From the NCBI RefSeq assembly GCF_900129295.1, contig NZ_FQUU01000020.1, positions 20,017 to 84,016 on the forward strand: a stretch of 64,000 nucleotides of DNA. Reading direction: 5' to 3'. This DNA comes from Flavisolibacter ginsengisoli DSM 18119. GTDB taxonomy: Bacteria > Bacteroidota > Bacteroidia > Chitinophagales > Chitinophagaceae. The notes below the pieces were generated by a model. That model searched no databases. It was given only the letters and a program-made list of their open reading frames with translations, and was not told the DNA's origin. Both the position numbers and the translations under genes were made by a program. Shown piece after piece: positions 36,982 through 45,814 of the stretch (position 1 is the stretch's first letter; the number at the start of each line of letters is the position of its first letter).

Positions 36982-37917
36982 ATGAACCTGCAACAATTAG
37001 AATATGTAGTAGCAGTAGATCAAAACAGGCACTTTGCCAAAGCCGCTGAGAAATGTTTTGTTACCCAGGCCACATTAAGCATGATGGTTAAAAAACTGGA
37101 AGAAGAATTAGGGATCATTTTATTTGACAGGAGTAAACAACCCGTAGTTCCAACTGAAGCTGGCAAGATAGTAATTGAGCAGGCACGTGCGGTTTTAAAA
37201 GAAACAGCATTAATAAAAGATCTTTCGTTAAATCTTAAATCAGGTTTACAGGGCGAACTAAAAATAGGCATTATACCAACTTTAGCCCCCTACCTCCTAC
37301 CCTTATTCCTTCAATCCTTTCTTAAAAATTATCCATCGATTAAATTAAAGATCCAGGAACAAACAACAGATCAACTTTTATTACAGCTCTCCTCGGAAAA
37401 AATTGATGTGGCTATAATGGCCACTCCTCTGAATGATAAAAACTTTAAAGAGAGACATTTGTTTTATGAAGAGTTCAAGGTTTTTGTTTCATCCACTGAT
37501 AAGAACTTAAAAAAGAAATACCTCTTACCAGAAGATATTGATATTAATAAACTGTGGTTATTGGAAGAAGGACATTGTCTGCGTTCACAGGCATTAAACC
37601 TTTGCGAATTGCAGAAACAACAGGCCAGGGCGCATAATCTTGATTATGAAACCGGTAGTATTGAAAGCCTTCTTAAAATAACAGAAATGAATGAAGGAAT
37701 CACTATTGTACCTGAGTTGGCAACATTGAATTTCAACACTTCCTTCCGGGAAAAATTGCGCAACTTCAAACCTCCCGTTCCTGTAAGAGAAATCAGCCTT
37801 GTCACTTACCGGCACTTTATCAAAGAAAAGTTGCTAGAGCTTTTAGAAAAAGAGATCCGCCTTGGGGTAAAACCTTTCATTCATCACAAAAAGGACTCGC
37901 ATGTAATAGGCATTTAG
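36982..37917 (+). CDS. oxyR: LysR-type regulator OxyR
   Basis: A 311-residue peroxide-sensing activator. The N-terminal helix-turn-helix starts MNLQQLEYVVAVDQNRHF with TQATLSMMVKKLEEELG. The redox cysteines are at residues 199 and 208 in GHCLRSQALNLC, the same spacing and even the same numbers as in E. coli OxyR, so disulfide sensing of H2O2 is expected. A TTG (36935-36937) and a TA (36957) 19 bp apart upstream suggest a Bacteroidota promoter, though the -7 element is imperfect. A peroxiredoxin gene follows 61 bp downstream and is a likely target. Confidence 0.95.
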   Translation: MNLQQLEYVVAVDQNRHFAKAAEKCFVTQATLSMMVKKLEEELGIILFDRSKQPVVPTEAGKIVIEQARAVLKETALIKDLSLNLKSGLQGELKIGIIPTLAPYLLPLFLQSFLKNYPSIKLKIQEQTTDQLLLQLSSEKIDVAIMATPLNDKNFKERHLFYEEFKVFVSSTDKNLKKKYLLPEDIDINKLWLLEEGHCLRSQALNLCELQKQQARAHNLDYETGSIESLLKITEMNEGITIVPELATLNFNTSFREKLRNFKPPVPVREISLVTYRHFIKEKLLELLEKEIRLGVKPFIHHKKDSHVIGI

Positions 37918-37978
37918 TTACTAATGCAAAGAATGAACATGTTAAGAAATAAATTGTTCTTCTAATTAAATAAGAGTA

Positions 37979-38452
37979 ATGAAAATAGAGATTGGACAAT
38001 TAGCCCCTGATTTTAGCTTATATAATACCGAAAAGGAAAAGGTTACACTATCCCAGTTAAGAGGAGAAAATGTATTGCTTCTTTTCTTTCCGCTTGCATT
38101 TACATCAGTCTGTACAGCCGAATTATGCGCTGTCAGGGATAATATGAAGATCTATGAATCGCTACATGTAAAGCCCTTGGGCATTTCAGTTGACTCATTA
38201 TATACCCTTGCAAAGTTTAAGCAGGAACAAAATTTAAACTTTTCTTTATTAAGCGATTTCAATAAAACAGTGTCCAAATCTTATGGTTCCTTGAACGAAA
38301 CATTTGGTTTTGAAATGCACGGCGTGTCAAAGCGTTCTGCATTTTTAATAGACAAGGAGGGGATTGTTCAATATGCAGAAGTGTTGGAAAATGCTGGAAA
38401 ACAGCCGGATTTCGAAGCTCTGCAGGTAAAATTACGTGGTTTAGAAAAGTAG
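37979..38452 (+). CDS. Peroxiredoxin (AhpE/PrxQ-like redoxin)
   Basis: A 157-residue thiol peroxidase that reduces H2O2 and organic peroxides. The thioredoxin fold starts GQLAPDFSLYNT. The peroxidatic Cys is C45 in PLAFTSVCTAEL and a second Cys at C50 gives the CX4C spacing seen in PrxQ enzymes. The protein ends IVQYAEVLENAGKQPDFEAL. Its place directly after oxyR suggests control by OxyR. No signal peptide is present, so it acts in the cytoplasm. Confidence 0.94.
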   Translation: MKIEIGQLAPDFSLYNTEKEKVTLSQLRGENVLLLFFPLAFTSVCTAELCAVRDNMKIYESLHVKPLGISVDSLYTLAKFKQEQNLNFSLLSDFNKTVSKSYGSLNETFGFEMHGVSKRSAFLIDKEGIVQYAEVLENAGKQPDFEALQVKLRGLEK

Positions 38453-38537
38453 TTTTATCATTTATAACCCATTTTTAAGCAAGTCGTTTGTATTATTTGT
38501 AAATTGAAGTAATATTGTATTCAGAAAAATTTAATAT

Positions 38538-38876
38538 TTGATTAGACTTTTACTTATAGTATCCTTTCTTGTTTTAACCATTCACTCCGAAGCTCAAACC
38601 CGTGAAATCCCGGGTGGTGCGTCTGCAAGTGTTGTCAGGTTATATCCTAACCCAGCTACTACGGTTATCAATTTTGATATTCAAAGATCCGTGGACAAAG
38701 CATATTCCCTCCAGATCTATAGTTTCATGGGAGCCCGTAAAATGTTTGAACAAACTAATTTAACGGACCGCACATCTATCAATCTTTCCGACTTTAACAG
38801 GGGAGTTTACATTTACCAGTTGCGCGATAAAACAGGTAAACTGATAGAATCGGGCAAGTTCCAGGTGTCTAAATAG
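38538..38876 (+). CDS. Minimal secreted protein: signal peptide plus T9SS sorting domain
   Basis: Only 112 residues, made of a signal peptide (about 1-20, ending S-E-A-Q) and, after an eight-residue linker, a type A T9SS sorting domain (VRLYPNPATTVINFDI, SLQIYSFMGARKMFEQ, LSDFNRGVYIYQLRDKTGKL). There is no passenger domain. The frame opens at TTG (38538) with a stop two codons upstream and no ATG, so the start is non-canonical. Either the short protein is real, as many Chitinophagales encode such proteins, or it is the remains of a longer cargo. Confidence 0.8.
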   Translation: MIRLLLIVSFLVLTIHSEAQTREIPGGASASVVRLYPNPATTVINFDIQRSVDKAYSLQIYSFMGARKMFEQTNLTDRTSINLSDFNRGVYIYQLRDKTGKLIESGKFQVSK

Positions 38877-38927
38877 CCATTATTACACCATTTACCATCT
38901 CTGTATTCTTAAGTGCCTGTATAGGAA

Positions 38928-40100
38928 TTATAATACCTGCACGATAAGAAATTTTAAATAATGGGTATTCTCCATATTCCAAACGATAGGATGATCAGAA
39001 GATTGTGTTTGGAATGTTACCTGCCTTATTTTTCTTCTTGCGTCTTTCGCAGCCATGTCTATGACCTGAAGGAATAACTCAGGCTGTACCAGGTTGGTAC
39101 AGGAAGAGGTTACAAGGAAGCCACCGGGTTTTATAAGCTTCATTCCCCTTAAATTGATTTCCTTATACCCGGTAATAGCCTTTTGAATGGTAGCCCTGCT
39201 TTTTGTGAATGCCGGAGGGTCTAGCATCACTACATCATACCGCTTATCTTCTTTTGACCATTGCTTTAGCACATCAAATGCATTTGCCGTCTGAAACTGC
39301 ACTAAATTCTCCAAACCATTAAGTTGAGCATTTTTGTTGGCCTGTTGCACTGCATTTTCAGAAATATCAAGCCCTAATACGCTTTTAGCCCCATAATGTG
39401 CAGCATGGATTTCAAATGTACCGGTATAGGTAAAGGCGCCTAAAACTTCAGCCCCTTTAACAATATGTTGTATAGCTCTCCTGTTATCCTGCTGGTCAAG
39501 AAAATAGCCCGTTTTCTGGCCGTTCTCTATATCAACATGGAATTTTAATCCATTTTCATTAATAATGATTTTTGTGTCAAAAGGACTACTTAAAAACCCC
39601 TTTTGCTGGGGTAAGCCTTCCAGTTCTCTGACTGGCACATCATTCCGTTCAAAGATACCTTTAGGCTTAAATATGGCATCTAAGGCCTTGACAATAGCAG
39701 GTTTCCAGGTATCAATGCCCAATGCCAGGGTTTGAATCACAAAATAATCATTGAACTTGTCAATGATCAATTGAGGCAAACCGTCAGCTTCACCAAACAC
39801 CAGGCGACAATTTTCCGTGTAGCCTATTTGCTTACGATATTCCCAGCATTCCTTTATCCGGTTTAGATAAAACTCATCATCAATAACTACTTTCTTTTCA
39901 GTGGTCAGTAATCTTATAATGATCTGGGATTGGGCATTGAAATAACCCTTCCCGGCAAACTTTCCATCAGAGAAGTAGACATCCACTATATCTCCGGCCT
40001 TTGCGTCGCCATCCCATTTTTCTACTTCATTAGCAAAAATCCAGGGATGTCCATTTAGTATTCGGTTAGCTATTTTTCTCTTTAATTGTACCCGGGTCAT
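38928..40100 (-). CDS. Class I SAM-dependent rRNA methyltransferase (RlmI family)
   Basis: A 390-residue enzyme. An N-terminal PUA domain (VQLKRKIANRILNGHPWIFANEVEK, read in two parts at about 4-28) is followed by a central RNA-binding part and a Rossmann methyltransferase (about 200-390) with VLGAFTYTGTFEIHAA (SAM motif) and VVMLDPPAFTKSR (catalytic region). RlmI methylates C5 of a 23S rRNA cytosine. The family's catalytic Cys is plausibly in VTSSCTN (about 341-347). The gene diverges from grpE with 208 bp between start codons. Confidence 0.92.
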   Translation of the reverse strand: MTRVQLKRKIANRILNGHPWIFANEVEKWDGDAKAGDIVDVYFSDGKFAGKGYFNAQSQIIIRLLTTEKKVVIDDEFYLNRIKECWEYRKQIGYTENCRLVFGEADGLPQLIIDKFNDYFVIQTLALGIDTWKPAIVKALDAIFKPKGIFERNDVPVRELEGLPQQKGFLSSPFDTKIIINENGLKFHVDIENGQKTGYFLDQQDNRRAIQHIVKGAEVLGAFTYTGTFEIHAAHYGAKSVLGLDISENAVQQANKNAQLNGLENLVQFQTANAFDVLKQWSKEDKRYDVVMLDPPAFTKSRATIQKAITGYKEINLRGMKLIKPGGFLVTSSCTNLVQPELFLQVIDMAAKDARRKIRQVTFQTQSSDHPIVWNMENTHYLKFLIVQVL

Positions 40101-40259
40101 AGGGGCGCAAGATACGGCAGTAACACAATTGGCGGTTTAAGTATCATCTTAATATGGGATAAGTTTAAAATTTGAGCATTGCCCCAGGTTTATGACAATG
40201 CCTCAGCCTTAATGCTTGTTAATGCTGTATTAAAGGACATTTTGTCCCTTCCTATGGCG

Positions 40260-40289
40260 TTGGCAATATTCTTGACAGTCCTACCTTTG
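40260..40289 (+). promoter_or_regulatory. Promoter of grpE-dnaJ
   Basis: TTG (40260-40262), a 19-bp spacer and TACCTTTG (40282-40289) are an exact match to the Bacteroidota consensus, 19 bp before the grpE ATG. TGGCA and TTGA spaced like sigma-54 -24/-12 elements overlap it (40261-40275). Confidence 0.6.
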
Positions 40290-40308
40290 CACACAATTTT
40301 GATACATC

Positions 40309-40875
40309 ATGAAGAAAAACGAAGTTAAAGACAAGGAACAAGACAGGAATATTGACACTTCCATGAATATCAACACCGATGAAAATATAGATGGAAACCA
40401 GCATTTAAACGATCCTGTTGCAGAAGAATCAGAAATAGAGAAGTTAAGACAGCAGGTAGACGAATTGAATGACAGGTATTTGCGCCAGGTGGCAGAATTT
40501 GAAAATTTCAAGCGTCGCAATGCACGGGAAAGGATAGAATTGATACAAACCGCAGGGAAAGAAGTTATAACTGACCTTCTGGATGTGTTGGATGATAGTG
40601 AAAGGGCACAAAAGCAAATGGATACAACCCAGGATGTGCAGCAGATCAGGGAAGGTGTACAACTTGTTTTTACAAAGTTGAGAAATACACTGGCTTCCAA
40701 GGGATTAAAGCCCATTGATGCTTTGAACAAAGATTTTAATGTTGACCTGCACGAAGCAGTAACAGAAATTGATGCAGGAGAAGAAATGAAAGGAAAAGTG
40801 GTTGCAGAAATCCAGAAAGGCTATTACCTCAATGATAAGATTATTCGCTTTGCTAAAGTAGTGGTTGGTAAATAA
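40309..40875 (+). CDS. grpE: Nucleotide exchange factor GrpE
   Basis: GrpE releases ADP from DnaK. The 188-residue protein has a disordered acidic N-terminus (about 1-40), a long paired helix (EIEKLRQQVDELNDRYLRQVAEFENFKRRN, read in parts at about 43-72) and a C-terminal beta domain (GLKPIDALNKDFNVDLHEAV and KGYYLNDKIIRFAKVVVG). It forms an operon with dnaJ, which starts 74 bp downstream after a small hairpin; dnaK is not in the window. Confidence 0.97.
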   Translation: MKKNEVKDKEQDRNIDTSMNINTDENIDGNQHLNDPVAEESEIEKLRQQVDELNDRYLRQVAEFENFKRRNARERIELIQTAGKEVITDLLDVLDDSERAQKQMDTTQDVQQIREGVQLVFTKLRNTLASKGLKPIDALNKDFNVDLHEAVTEIDAGEEMKGKVVAEIQKGYYLNDKIIRFAKVVVGK

Positions 40876-40885
40876 ACACCTATTC

Positions 40886-40926
40886 AAAAGCTGAGGCCTA
40901 TTTTTAGGCCCGGCATCAAAGCTTTT
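40886..40926 (+). ncRNA. Hairpin between grpE and dnaJ (possible attenuator)
   Basis: An inner stem GGCCTA-TTTT-TAGGCC (40895-40910) lies within outer arms AAAAGCT (40886-40892) and AGCTTTT (40920-40926). It has a T-rich end, but lies 24 bp before the dnaJ start. It could be a partial terminator, an RNA-processing site or a temperature-sensitive structure that sets the GrpE to DnaJ ratio. No further evidence is visible. Confidence 0.4.
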
Positions 40927-40949
40927 ATAAATACAAGCTACAAAAACAA

Positions 40950-42113
40950 ATGGCTAAAAGAGATTACTATGAGATATTGGGTGTGAGTAAATCAGCCTCC
41001 GCAGAAGAGATAAAAAAATCTTACCGCAAGGTGGCGATGCAATTCCATCCAGACCGTAACCCAGGAGACAAATCTGCCGAAGAAAAATTCAAGGAAGCCG
41101 CTGAAGCATATGAAATATTAAGCGACCAGGACAGGCGTGCGCAATATGACAGGTATGGTCATGCAGGTGTAAGTGGAAACGGCCGTGGGGCACACCCCGG
41201 CAATATGAATATGGAAGATATCTTTAGCCAGTTTGGTGACATCTTTGGCGAAGATATTTTCGGAAGCTTTTTCGGAGGCGGCGGAGGAAGATCCGCAGGT
41301 GGCCAGAGGAGGTCAAGAGGCACAAGGGGTAGCAACCTTCGTATTCGTCTCAAACTGAATTACGAGGAAATAGCCAAGGGTGTAACAAAAAGTATAAAGG
41401 TTAAAAAATATGTTGGCTGTAATGTCTGTGGTGGCAGTGGTGCTAAAGACAAAGGCAGTGTGCAGAATTGCTCTACCTGCGGAGGCAGCGGGCAGGTAAG
41501 AAAAGTAACCAATACCTTCCTCGGGCAGATGCAAACTGTTACAACCTGTCCTACCTGTAATGGTGAAGGATCAACAATTACAGCAAAATGTGGTAATTGT
41601 AAAGGAGAAGGCAGGGTTTACGGTGAAGAAACCGTTTCTATAGATATCCCTGCAGGCGTGCAGGAGGGTATGCAACTGAATATTAGCGGTAGGGGAAATG
41701 CCGGGGAAAGAGGTGGATCTCCTGGAGACCTGATCATTTTAATTGAAGAAGAAGCCCACAAAGAATTACATAGAGACGGGCTCAATGTAGCATACGACCT
41801 TCATATTTCATTTACCGATGCAGTTTTTGGAACTCAGGTAGAAGTTCCCACTATTGATGGCAGAGCAAAGATCAAATTACCCCCAGGCACTCAAAGTGGT
41901 AAGGTCTTCCGGCTTAAAGGAAAAGGTTTCCCTGCTGTGAATAGCTATGAAAAAGGTGATCAGTTGGTTCATGTAAATGTCTGGACCCCGCAGCATATTT
42001 CCAATGAAGAAAAAACGATCCTGGAAAAGCTTAGTCATTCTTCAAATTTCAAACCTGCTCCTGACAAGAATCAGAAAAGCTTTTTTGATAAAATGAGAGA
42101 AATGTTTTCCTGA
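40950..42113 (+). CDS. dnaJ: Molecular chaperone DnaJ
   Basis: A 387-residue type I Hsp40. The J domain (1-70) has HPD at 33-35, and a Gly/Phe-rich linker follows (about 75-125). Four zinc motifs come next: [24 protein letters not shown] and CGNCKGEG (about 152-215). The C-terminal client-binding domains run to about 370. It stimulates DnaK and delivers unfolded clients. It is cotranscribed with grpE and closed by the terminator at 42130-42158. Confidence 0.98.
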   Translation: MAKRDYYEILGVSKSASAEEIKKSYRKVAMQFHPDRNPGDKSAEEKFKEAAEAYEILSDQDRRAQYDRYGHAGVSGNGRGAHPGNMNMEDIFSQFGDIFGEDIFGSFFGGGGGRSAGGQRRSRGTRGSNLRIRLKLNYEEIAKGVTKSIKVKKYVGCNVCGGSGAKDKGSVQNCSTCGGSGQVRKVTNTFLGQMQTVTTCPTCNGEGSTITAKCGNCKGEGRVYGEETVSIDIPAGVQEGMQLNISGRGNAGERGGSPGDLIILIEEEAHKELHRDGLNVAYDLHISFTDAVFGTQVEVPTIDGRAKIKLPPGTQSGKVFRLKGKGFPAVNSYEKGDQLVHVNVWTPQHISNEEKTILEKLSHSSNFKPAPDKNQKSFFDKMREMFS

Positions 42114-42129
42114 TCAAATGATGATAATG

Positions 42130-42158
42130 AAAAAAAGGGCTTAGCAGCCCTTTTTTAT
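42130..42158. terminator. Bidirectional terminator between dnaJ and the vWA gene
   Basis: AAAAAAGGGC-TTAGCA-GCCCTTTTTT has T-tracts on both strands, 17 bp past the dnaJ stop and about 12 bp past the stop of the convergent gene. Confidence 0.9.
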
Positions 42159-42169
42159 TTAGATCTATT

Positions 42170-43936
42170 TTATTCTTCTTTATCCCGCTTTCTCTTCTTA
42201 CCATAGATTGCCTTGGCCTGCTGTACCAGGGAAAGGAACTCTTTTTGAGAAAAGTTTTCCTGGTCAGCAGCGTTTCCGGCTATTTGCATTATAGAGTTCC
42301 ATGAAGCATCCTTGAAATACTTTGAATTGCGCAGCATGCCACCAAACATGACCACTGCACTTGCAAACTGGTAACATTTAGAAACCTGGGATAAGGTAAC
42401 CATTGTAACCGGAGATGATTGAGCCAGCTTCATAACGGTAGTACTATCCGGAAGTTTGTATTGCAACTCGTATGAAACAAGGTGGTCATCAATTTCCTTT
42501 CCTACCATATTATTAACAGGAGCAACAGGAACTAACTCGAAAGCAACCATAGCAGAATAGGCAGACCCTATTTCCCCGCCCTCTATCGTAGAACTTATAT
42601 CCTTTATTGCTCCCATTTTATTATCAAACCCTATCAGGCGATAATCCTTTACGTAATCAGGATTGAACTTCACATTAAGATAAGCATCATCAGCTACTGT
42701 ATATAATGTTTGGGTGAATTCCTTTAACAACACTTTTTCAGCTTCATGATAACTATCCAGGTAAGCAAAATTGCCATTACCTCTCTGGGCAAGCGTCTGG
42801 ATCTTTGAGTCTTTATAATTTCCCATGCCTATACCCAGGCATGTCAGGTAAATGCCCTGTTGCCGCTCACGGGAGATCATTTCTTCCAGGTCTTCCTCCT
42901 TCTTCAATCCTACATTAAAATCGCCATCCGTAGCAAGTATGATCCTGTTATTGCCTCCTTTAATAAAATGATTCCTGGCAACACTATAGGCAAGCTTGAT
43001 ACCTGATTCCCCAGGTGTAGAACCTCCTGCCTGGAGGCTGTCAATGGTTTTGAAAATAATATCCTTTTCGTTTCCACCCGTTGTAGGAAGAGCCACACCC
43101 ACAGTGCCACCATAAACTACTATTGATACAGAGTCCTTATCTCTCAAATTATTTACCAAAGCCTTAAAGCCAGCTTTTAAAAGAGGTAACCGGTTTGGCA
43201 TATCCATTGAACCAGAGATATCTATAAGAAAAACCAGGTGGCTGGCAGCCAGACTGTCCAGGGATATTTTTCTTGACAGGATTTGTGTAAATAACAATTG
43301 ATTATTCTTGTTCCATGGACATTGAGTAAGCGTAGTCTTTATTTCAAATGGCTTATCAACAGGTGGCTCTGTATACCCAAAATTAAAATAGTTCAACATC
43401 TCCTCTATCCGCACTGCATCTGGTGGGACCGGGGTACCCATACTTAAAAACCTGCGTATGTTACTATAAGAAGCCCGGTCAACATTAAGCGTCAGGCCGG
43501 TGGAAGGATATTCATAACTGTTAACGAATTGATTTTCCACGATGCTGGCATAGGTTTCATCACCAGCAAACCATTTTTGTTGCGATTCCCTTGTCAGGTT
43601 CTGAGTTAAAGATGCCAGTTTATATCCCGGGCGGCTTTTATTGAGGGAAGCTTTTTTTAATCTGACCGTGGCATTTACTTCTGCGTTCACTGCTACTCTT
43701 TGCGGCTGGAAGCCCTCCATAGAAAAACTCAGTGTATCAGTTTTGTTGTTAGTGAGTATGCCAAAGGAGCCCTCCATCCCTGTAAAGTAAACGTAGCCGG
43801 TACTGTGCAAATAAATGTTTACATTTTGCAAAGGGTTGCCCGCTTCATCTTTCACCTGGCCTTTCACATAATAATGTTGTGCAAAGAGAAATAGGGGACA
43901 AATAATTGAAAAAACGGTATATAGTAAACGCTTCAA
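42170..43936 (-). CDS. Exported vWA-domain protein with N-terminal CarboxypepD_reg domain
   Basis: Domain order: signal peptide (KRLLYTVFSIICPLFLFAQ), carboxypeptidase-regulatory beta-sandwich (about 22-95), a YfbK-like N-terminal domain (LNVDRASYSNIRRFL, PVPPDAVRIEEMLNYF), a vWA domain with an intact MIDAS site DISGSMD (about 240-246), and a DUF3520-like C-terminus. Such proteins bind ligands through a metal at the membrane or surface; the target is unknown. No ATG precedes the signal peptide. TTG 43936 places Lys-Arg directly after the start and is preferred over TTG 43963, whose extra nine residues are acidic. hpt lies 51 bp upstream on the same strand. Confidence 0.9.
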   Translation of the reverse strand: MKRLLYTVFSIICPLFLFAQHYYVKGQVKDEAGNPLQNVNIYLHSTGYVYFTGMEGSFGILTNNKTDTLSFSMEGFQPQRVAVNAEVNATVRLKKASLNKSRPGYKLASLTQNLTRESQQKWFAGDETYASIVENQFVNSYEYPSTGLTLNVDRASYSNIRRFLSMGTPVPPDAVRIEEMLNYFNFGYTEPPVDKPFEIKTTLTQCPWNKNNQLLFTQILSRKISLDSLAASHLVFLIDISGSMDMPNRLPLLKAGFKALVNNLRDKDSVSIVVYGGTVGVALPTTGGNEKDIIFKTIDSLQAGGSTPGESGIKLAYSVARNHFIKGGNNRIILATDGDFNVGLKKEEDLEEMISRERQQGIYLTCLGIGMGNYKDSKIQTLAQRGNGNFAYLDSYHEAEKVLLKEFTQTLYTVADDAYLNVKFNPDYVKDYRLIGFDNKMGAIKDISSTIEGGEIGSAYSAMVAFELVPVAPVNNMVGKEIDDHLVSYELQYKLPDSTTVMKLAQSSPVTMVTLSQVSKCYQFASAVVMFGGMLRNSKYFKDASWNSIMQIAGNAADQENFSQKEFLSLVQQAKAIYGKKRKRDKEE

Positions 43937-43986
43937 AGCAAATTCTTCTGCGAAAAAATACAAAACTTCCGCCTGAAGTCAAATAG

Positions 43987-44520
43987 TTAGGCCAATTGAT
44001 AGATCTCTTTAAGATTTCTTCCAAGGCCATCATAATCCAATCCATACCCTACCACGAATTTATTTGGGATCTTAAATCCTGTGTAGTTAATGGTTAAAGG
44101 AAATTGTGTAGCTTCAGGCTTATGCAACAACGCTGCAATGGCCAGTGACCTCGGTTGCTGGTGATGCAATTGGGGAAGAAACTCATTCAATGTCTTCCCG
44201 GTATCAACAATATCTTCCACTATTACCACATCACGTCCAAAAACATCCTGGTCCAGTCCTATGGCGGTGATGATATTACCGCTCGACTTCATCCCCTTAT
44301 AAGAGGCTAGTTTGATAAAACAGATCTCAGCATCAATTGTCAGGTGCTTGAAGAGGTCCGCAGCAAACATGAAGGAACCATTCAGTATGGCAATAAACAA
44401 AGGCCGTTTATCCTGGTAATCTTTATTGATTGATTCTGCTATCTCCCGGATCTTTTCCTGTATTTCTTCCTCTGATAGATAAGTGTCAAAAGTTTTGTCG
44501 TGAAGCTTAATTGGTCCCAT
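43987..44520 (-). CDS. hpt: Hypoxanthine phosphoribosyltransferase
   Basis: This enzyme salvages hypoxanthine and guanine with PRPP. The 177-residue protein has the PRPP-binding motif VVIVEDIVDTGKTL (about 94-107), the flexible-loop region SYKGMKSSG (about 73-81) and the purine-contacting FVVGYGLDYD (about 155-164). Its start overlaps the 3' end of the glucosaminidase gene by 14 bp, so translation may be coupled. Confidence 0.97.
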   Translation of the reverse strand: MGPIKLHDKTFDTYLSEEEIQEKIREIAESINKDYQDKRPLFIAILNGSFMFAADLFKHLTIDAEICFIKLASYKGMKSSGNIITAIGLDQDVFGRDVVIVEDIVDTGKTLNEFLPQLHHQQPRSLAIAALLHKPEATQFPLTINYTGFKIPNKFVVGYGLDYDGLGRNLKEIYQLA

Positions 44521-45733
44521 TCGCCGTTTTTTTATTGATGCGCAATTGCTGGCCTGTCCTTAGATCGTTTGATTGTAACTCGTTCCACTTTATTATATCC
44601 TCCACAGTGACATCATATTTCCTGGAGATGGCGTATAAAGTTTCTTTAGACTGTACTTTATGAAAAATAGGTTTGCTCTCCTGAGTAATTATTACGGGGG
44701 CAGAAGAACTTTTCGCATAAGCTGGTGCAGGTGTAGGAGTATCGGTAACCAATGCAGGCATAGCGGGAGCATCATTTTGAAGGAATAACTTCTCACCCAC
44801 CTTTGGCTGCATACCATACTTGAGGAAATTATATTCCAACAGGCTTTCTAACCTGATGCCTTCATTCTGTGCAACGTCATGTAAGGTTTCACCTTGCATA
44901 ACTATATGGTACTCGTTAGCTCCCTTCTTTCTTTTCCGTTGCAGAAAAAGAAGCTGGTCCACCTGGGCAATATCTAATGAAGAGTGCAGGTCATTAAATT
45001 CAAAAAGCCTTGCCAGGGAAATATCATTCTCTTCTGCAACCTTTAAGTACGAAGTACCTTTTGGAATAAAGACCACTTTTGTTTCATTGATCTTGAATAA
45101 ACCAGAAGGATATTGTATAGGGGGTATTGACTCAATGCTTACTGCTTGCATTGATTGATTATTACCCTCTTTGCCGGTACTGTTATTTACAAGTACTACA
45201 TTATTATTGTCAGTTTTCCGGTTCAATGCGATCAAAGTGTAATCCTCAAGGTTGTAATCCTTTATCAATTTGATCAGTATCTGGGGATATCGTGGATTGG
45301 TGGCATAGCCAGCCTTTTTCAGCCCATAGGCCCAGGCCTCATAATCTGTGGGATCGAGATTGAATAAAAAAGCATAATGAGGGCGTGTTCTTAAAAAATC
45401 AGAATGATCCTTATACGAGTCTATCGGATCATCATACTTTCTGAAACATTCTCCTCTTGCATCATCATCATGGCTTACACTAGGGCCTGACCACTCGGCT
45501 TTACATTTAATACCAAAATGATTATTTGATTTTCTCACCAGGTCACTCTGTCCTGCGCTGGTTTCATGGATTCCCTGTGCCAGCGTGATAGCTGCCGGAA
45601 CACCTGTGCGGTTCATCTCTTCGATGGCTATATCCTTGTAAGTATCTATATATTTTTGGATTACCTCGGTAGACTGGGCAAACGACAGGCTGCCACAAAA
45701 AAGAAAGACAATAAAGATGGTGAGCTTTTTCAT
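44507..45733 (-). CDS. Exported glucosaminidase with LysM repeats
   Basis: A 408-residue cell-wall hydrolase. It has a signal peptide (MKKLTIFIVFLFCGSLSFAQ), a glucosaminidase domain (about 22-165) with catalytic Glu in TLAQGIHETSAGQSDL and the family stretch NNHFGIKC, then a Ser/Thr-rich linker and at least two LysM modules (YHIVMQGETLHDVAQNEG at about 272 and HKVQSKETLYAISRKYDV at about 358). It cuts between GlcNAc and MurNAc and binds peptidoglycan through LysM. It overlaps hpt by 14 bp. Confidence 0.95.
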   Translation of the reverse strand: MKKLTIFIVFLFCGSLSFAQSTEVIQKYIDTYKDIAIEEMNRTGVPAAITLAQGIHETSAGQSDLVRKSNNHFGIKCKAEWSGPSVSHDDDARGECFRKYDDPIDSYKDHSDFLRTRPHYAFLFNLDPTDYEAWAYGLKKAGYATNPRYPQILIKLIKDYNLEDYTLIALNRKTDNNNVVLVNNSTGKEGNNQSMQAVSIESIPPIQYPSGLFKINETKVVFIPKGTSYLKVAEENDISLARLFEFNDLHSSLDIAQVDQLLFLQRKRKKGANEYHIVMQGETLHDVAQNEGIRLESLLEYNFLKYGMQPKVGEKLFLQNDAPAMPALVTDTPTPAPAYAKSSSAPVIITQESKPIFHKVQSKETLYAISRKYDVTVEDIIKWNELQSNDLRTGQQLRINKKTANGTN

Positions 45734-45814
45734 TGGATGTATTAGGTTTCTAGCAATACTAAAATCAATTCTATTTTAGCCATAGCCTGGTTCTACACAA
45801 GCTACCTTTGAAAA

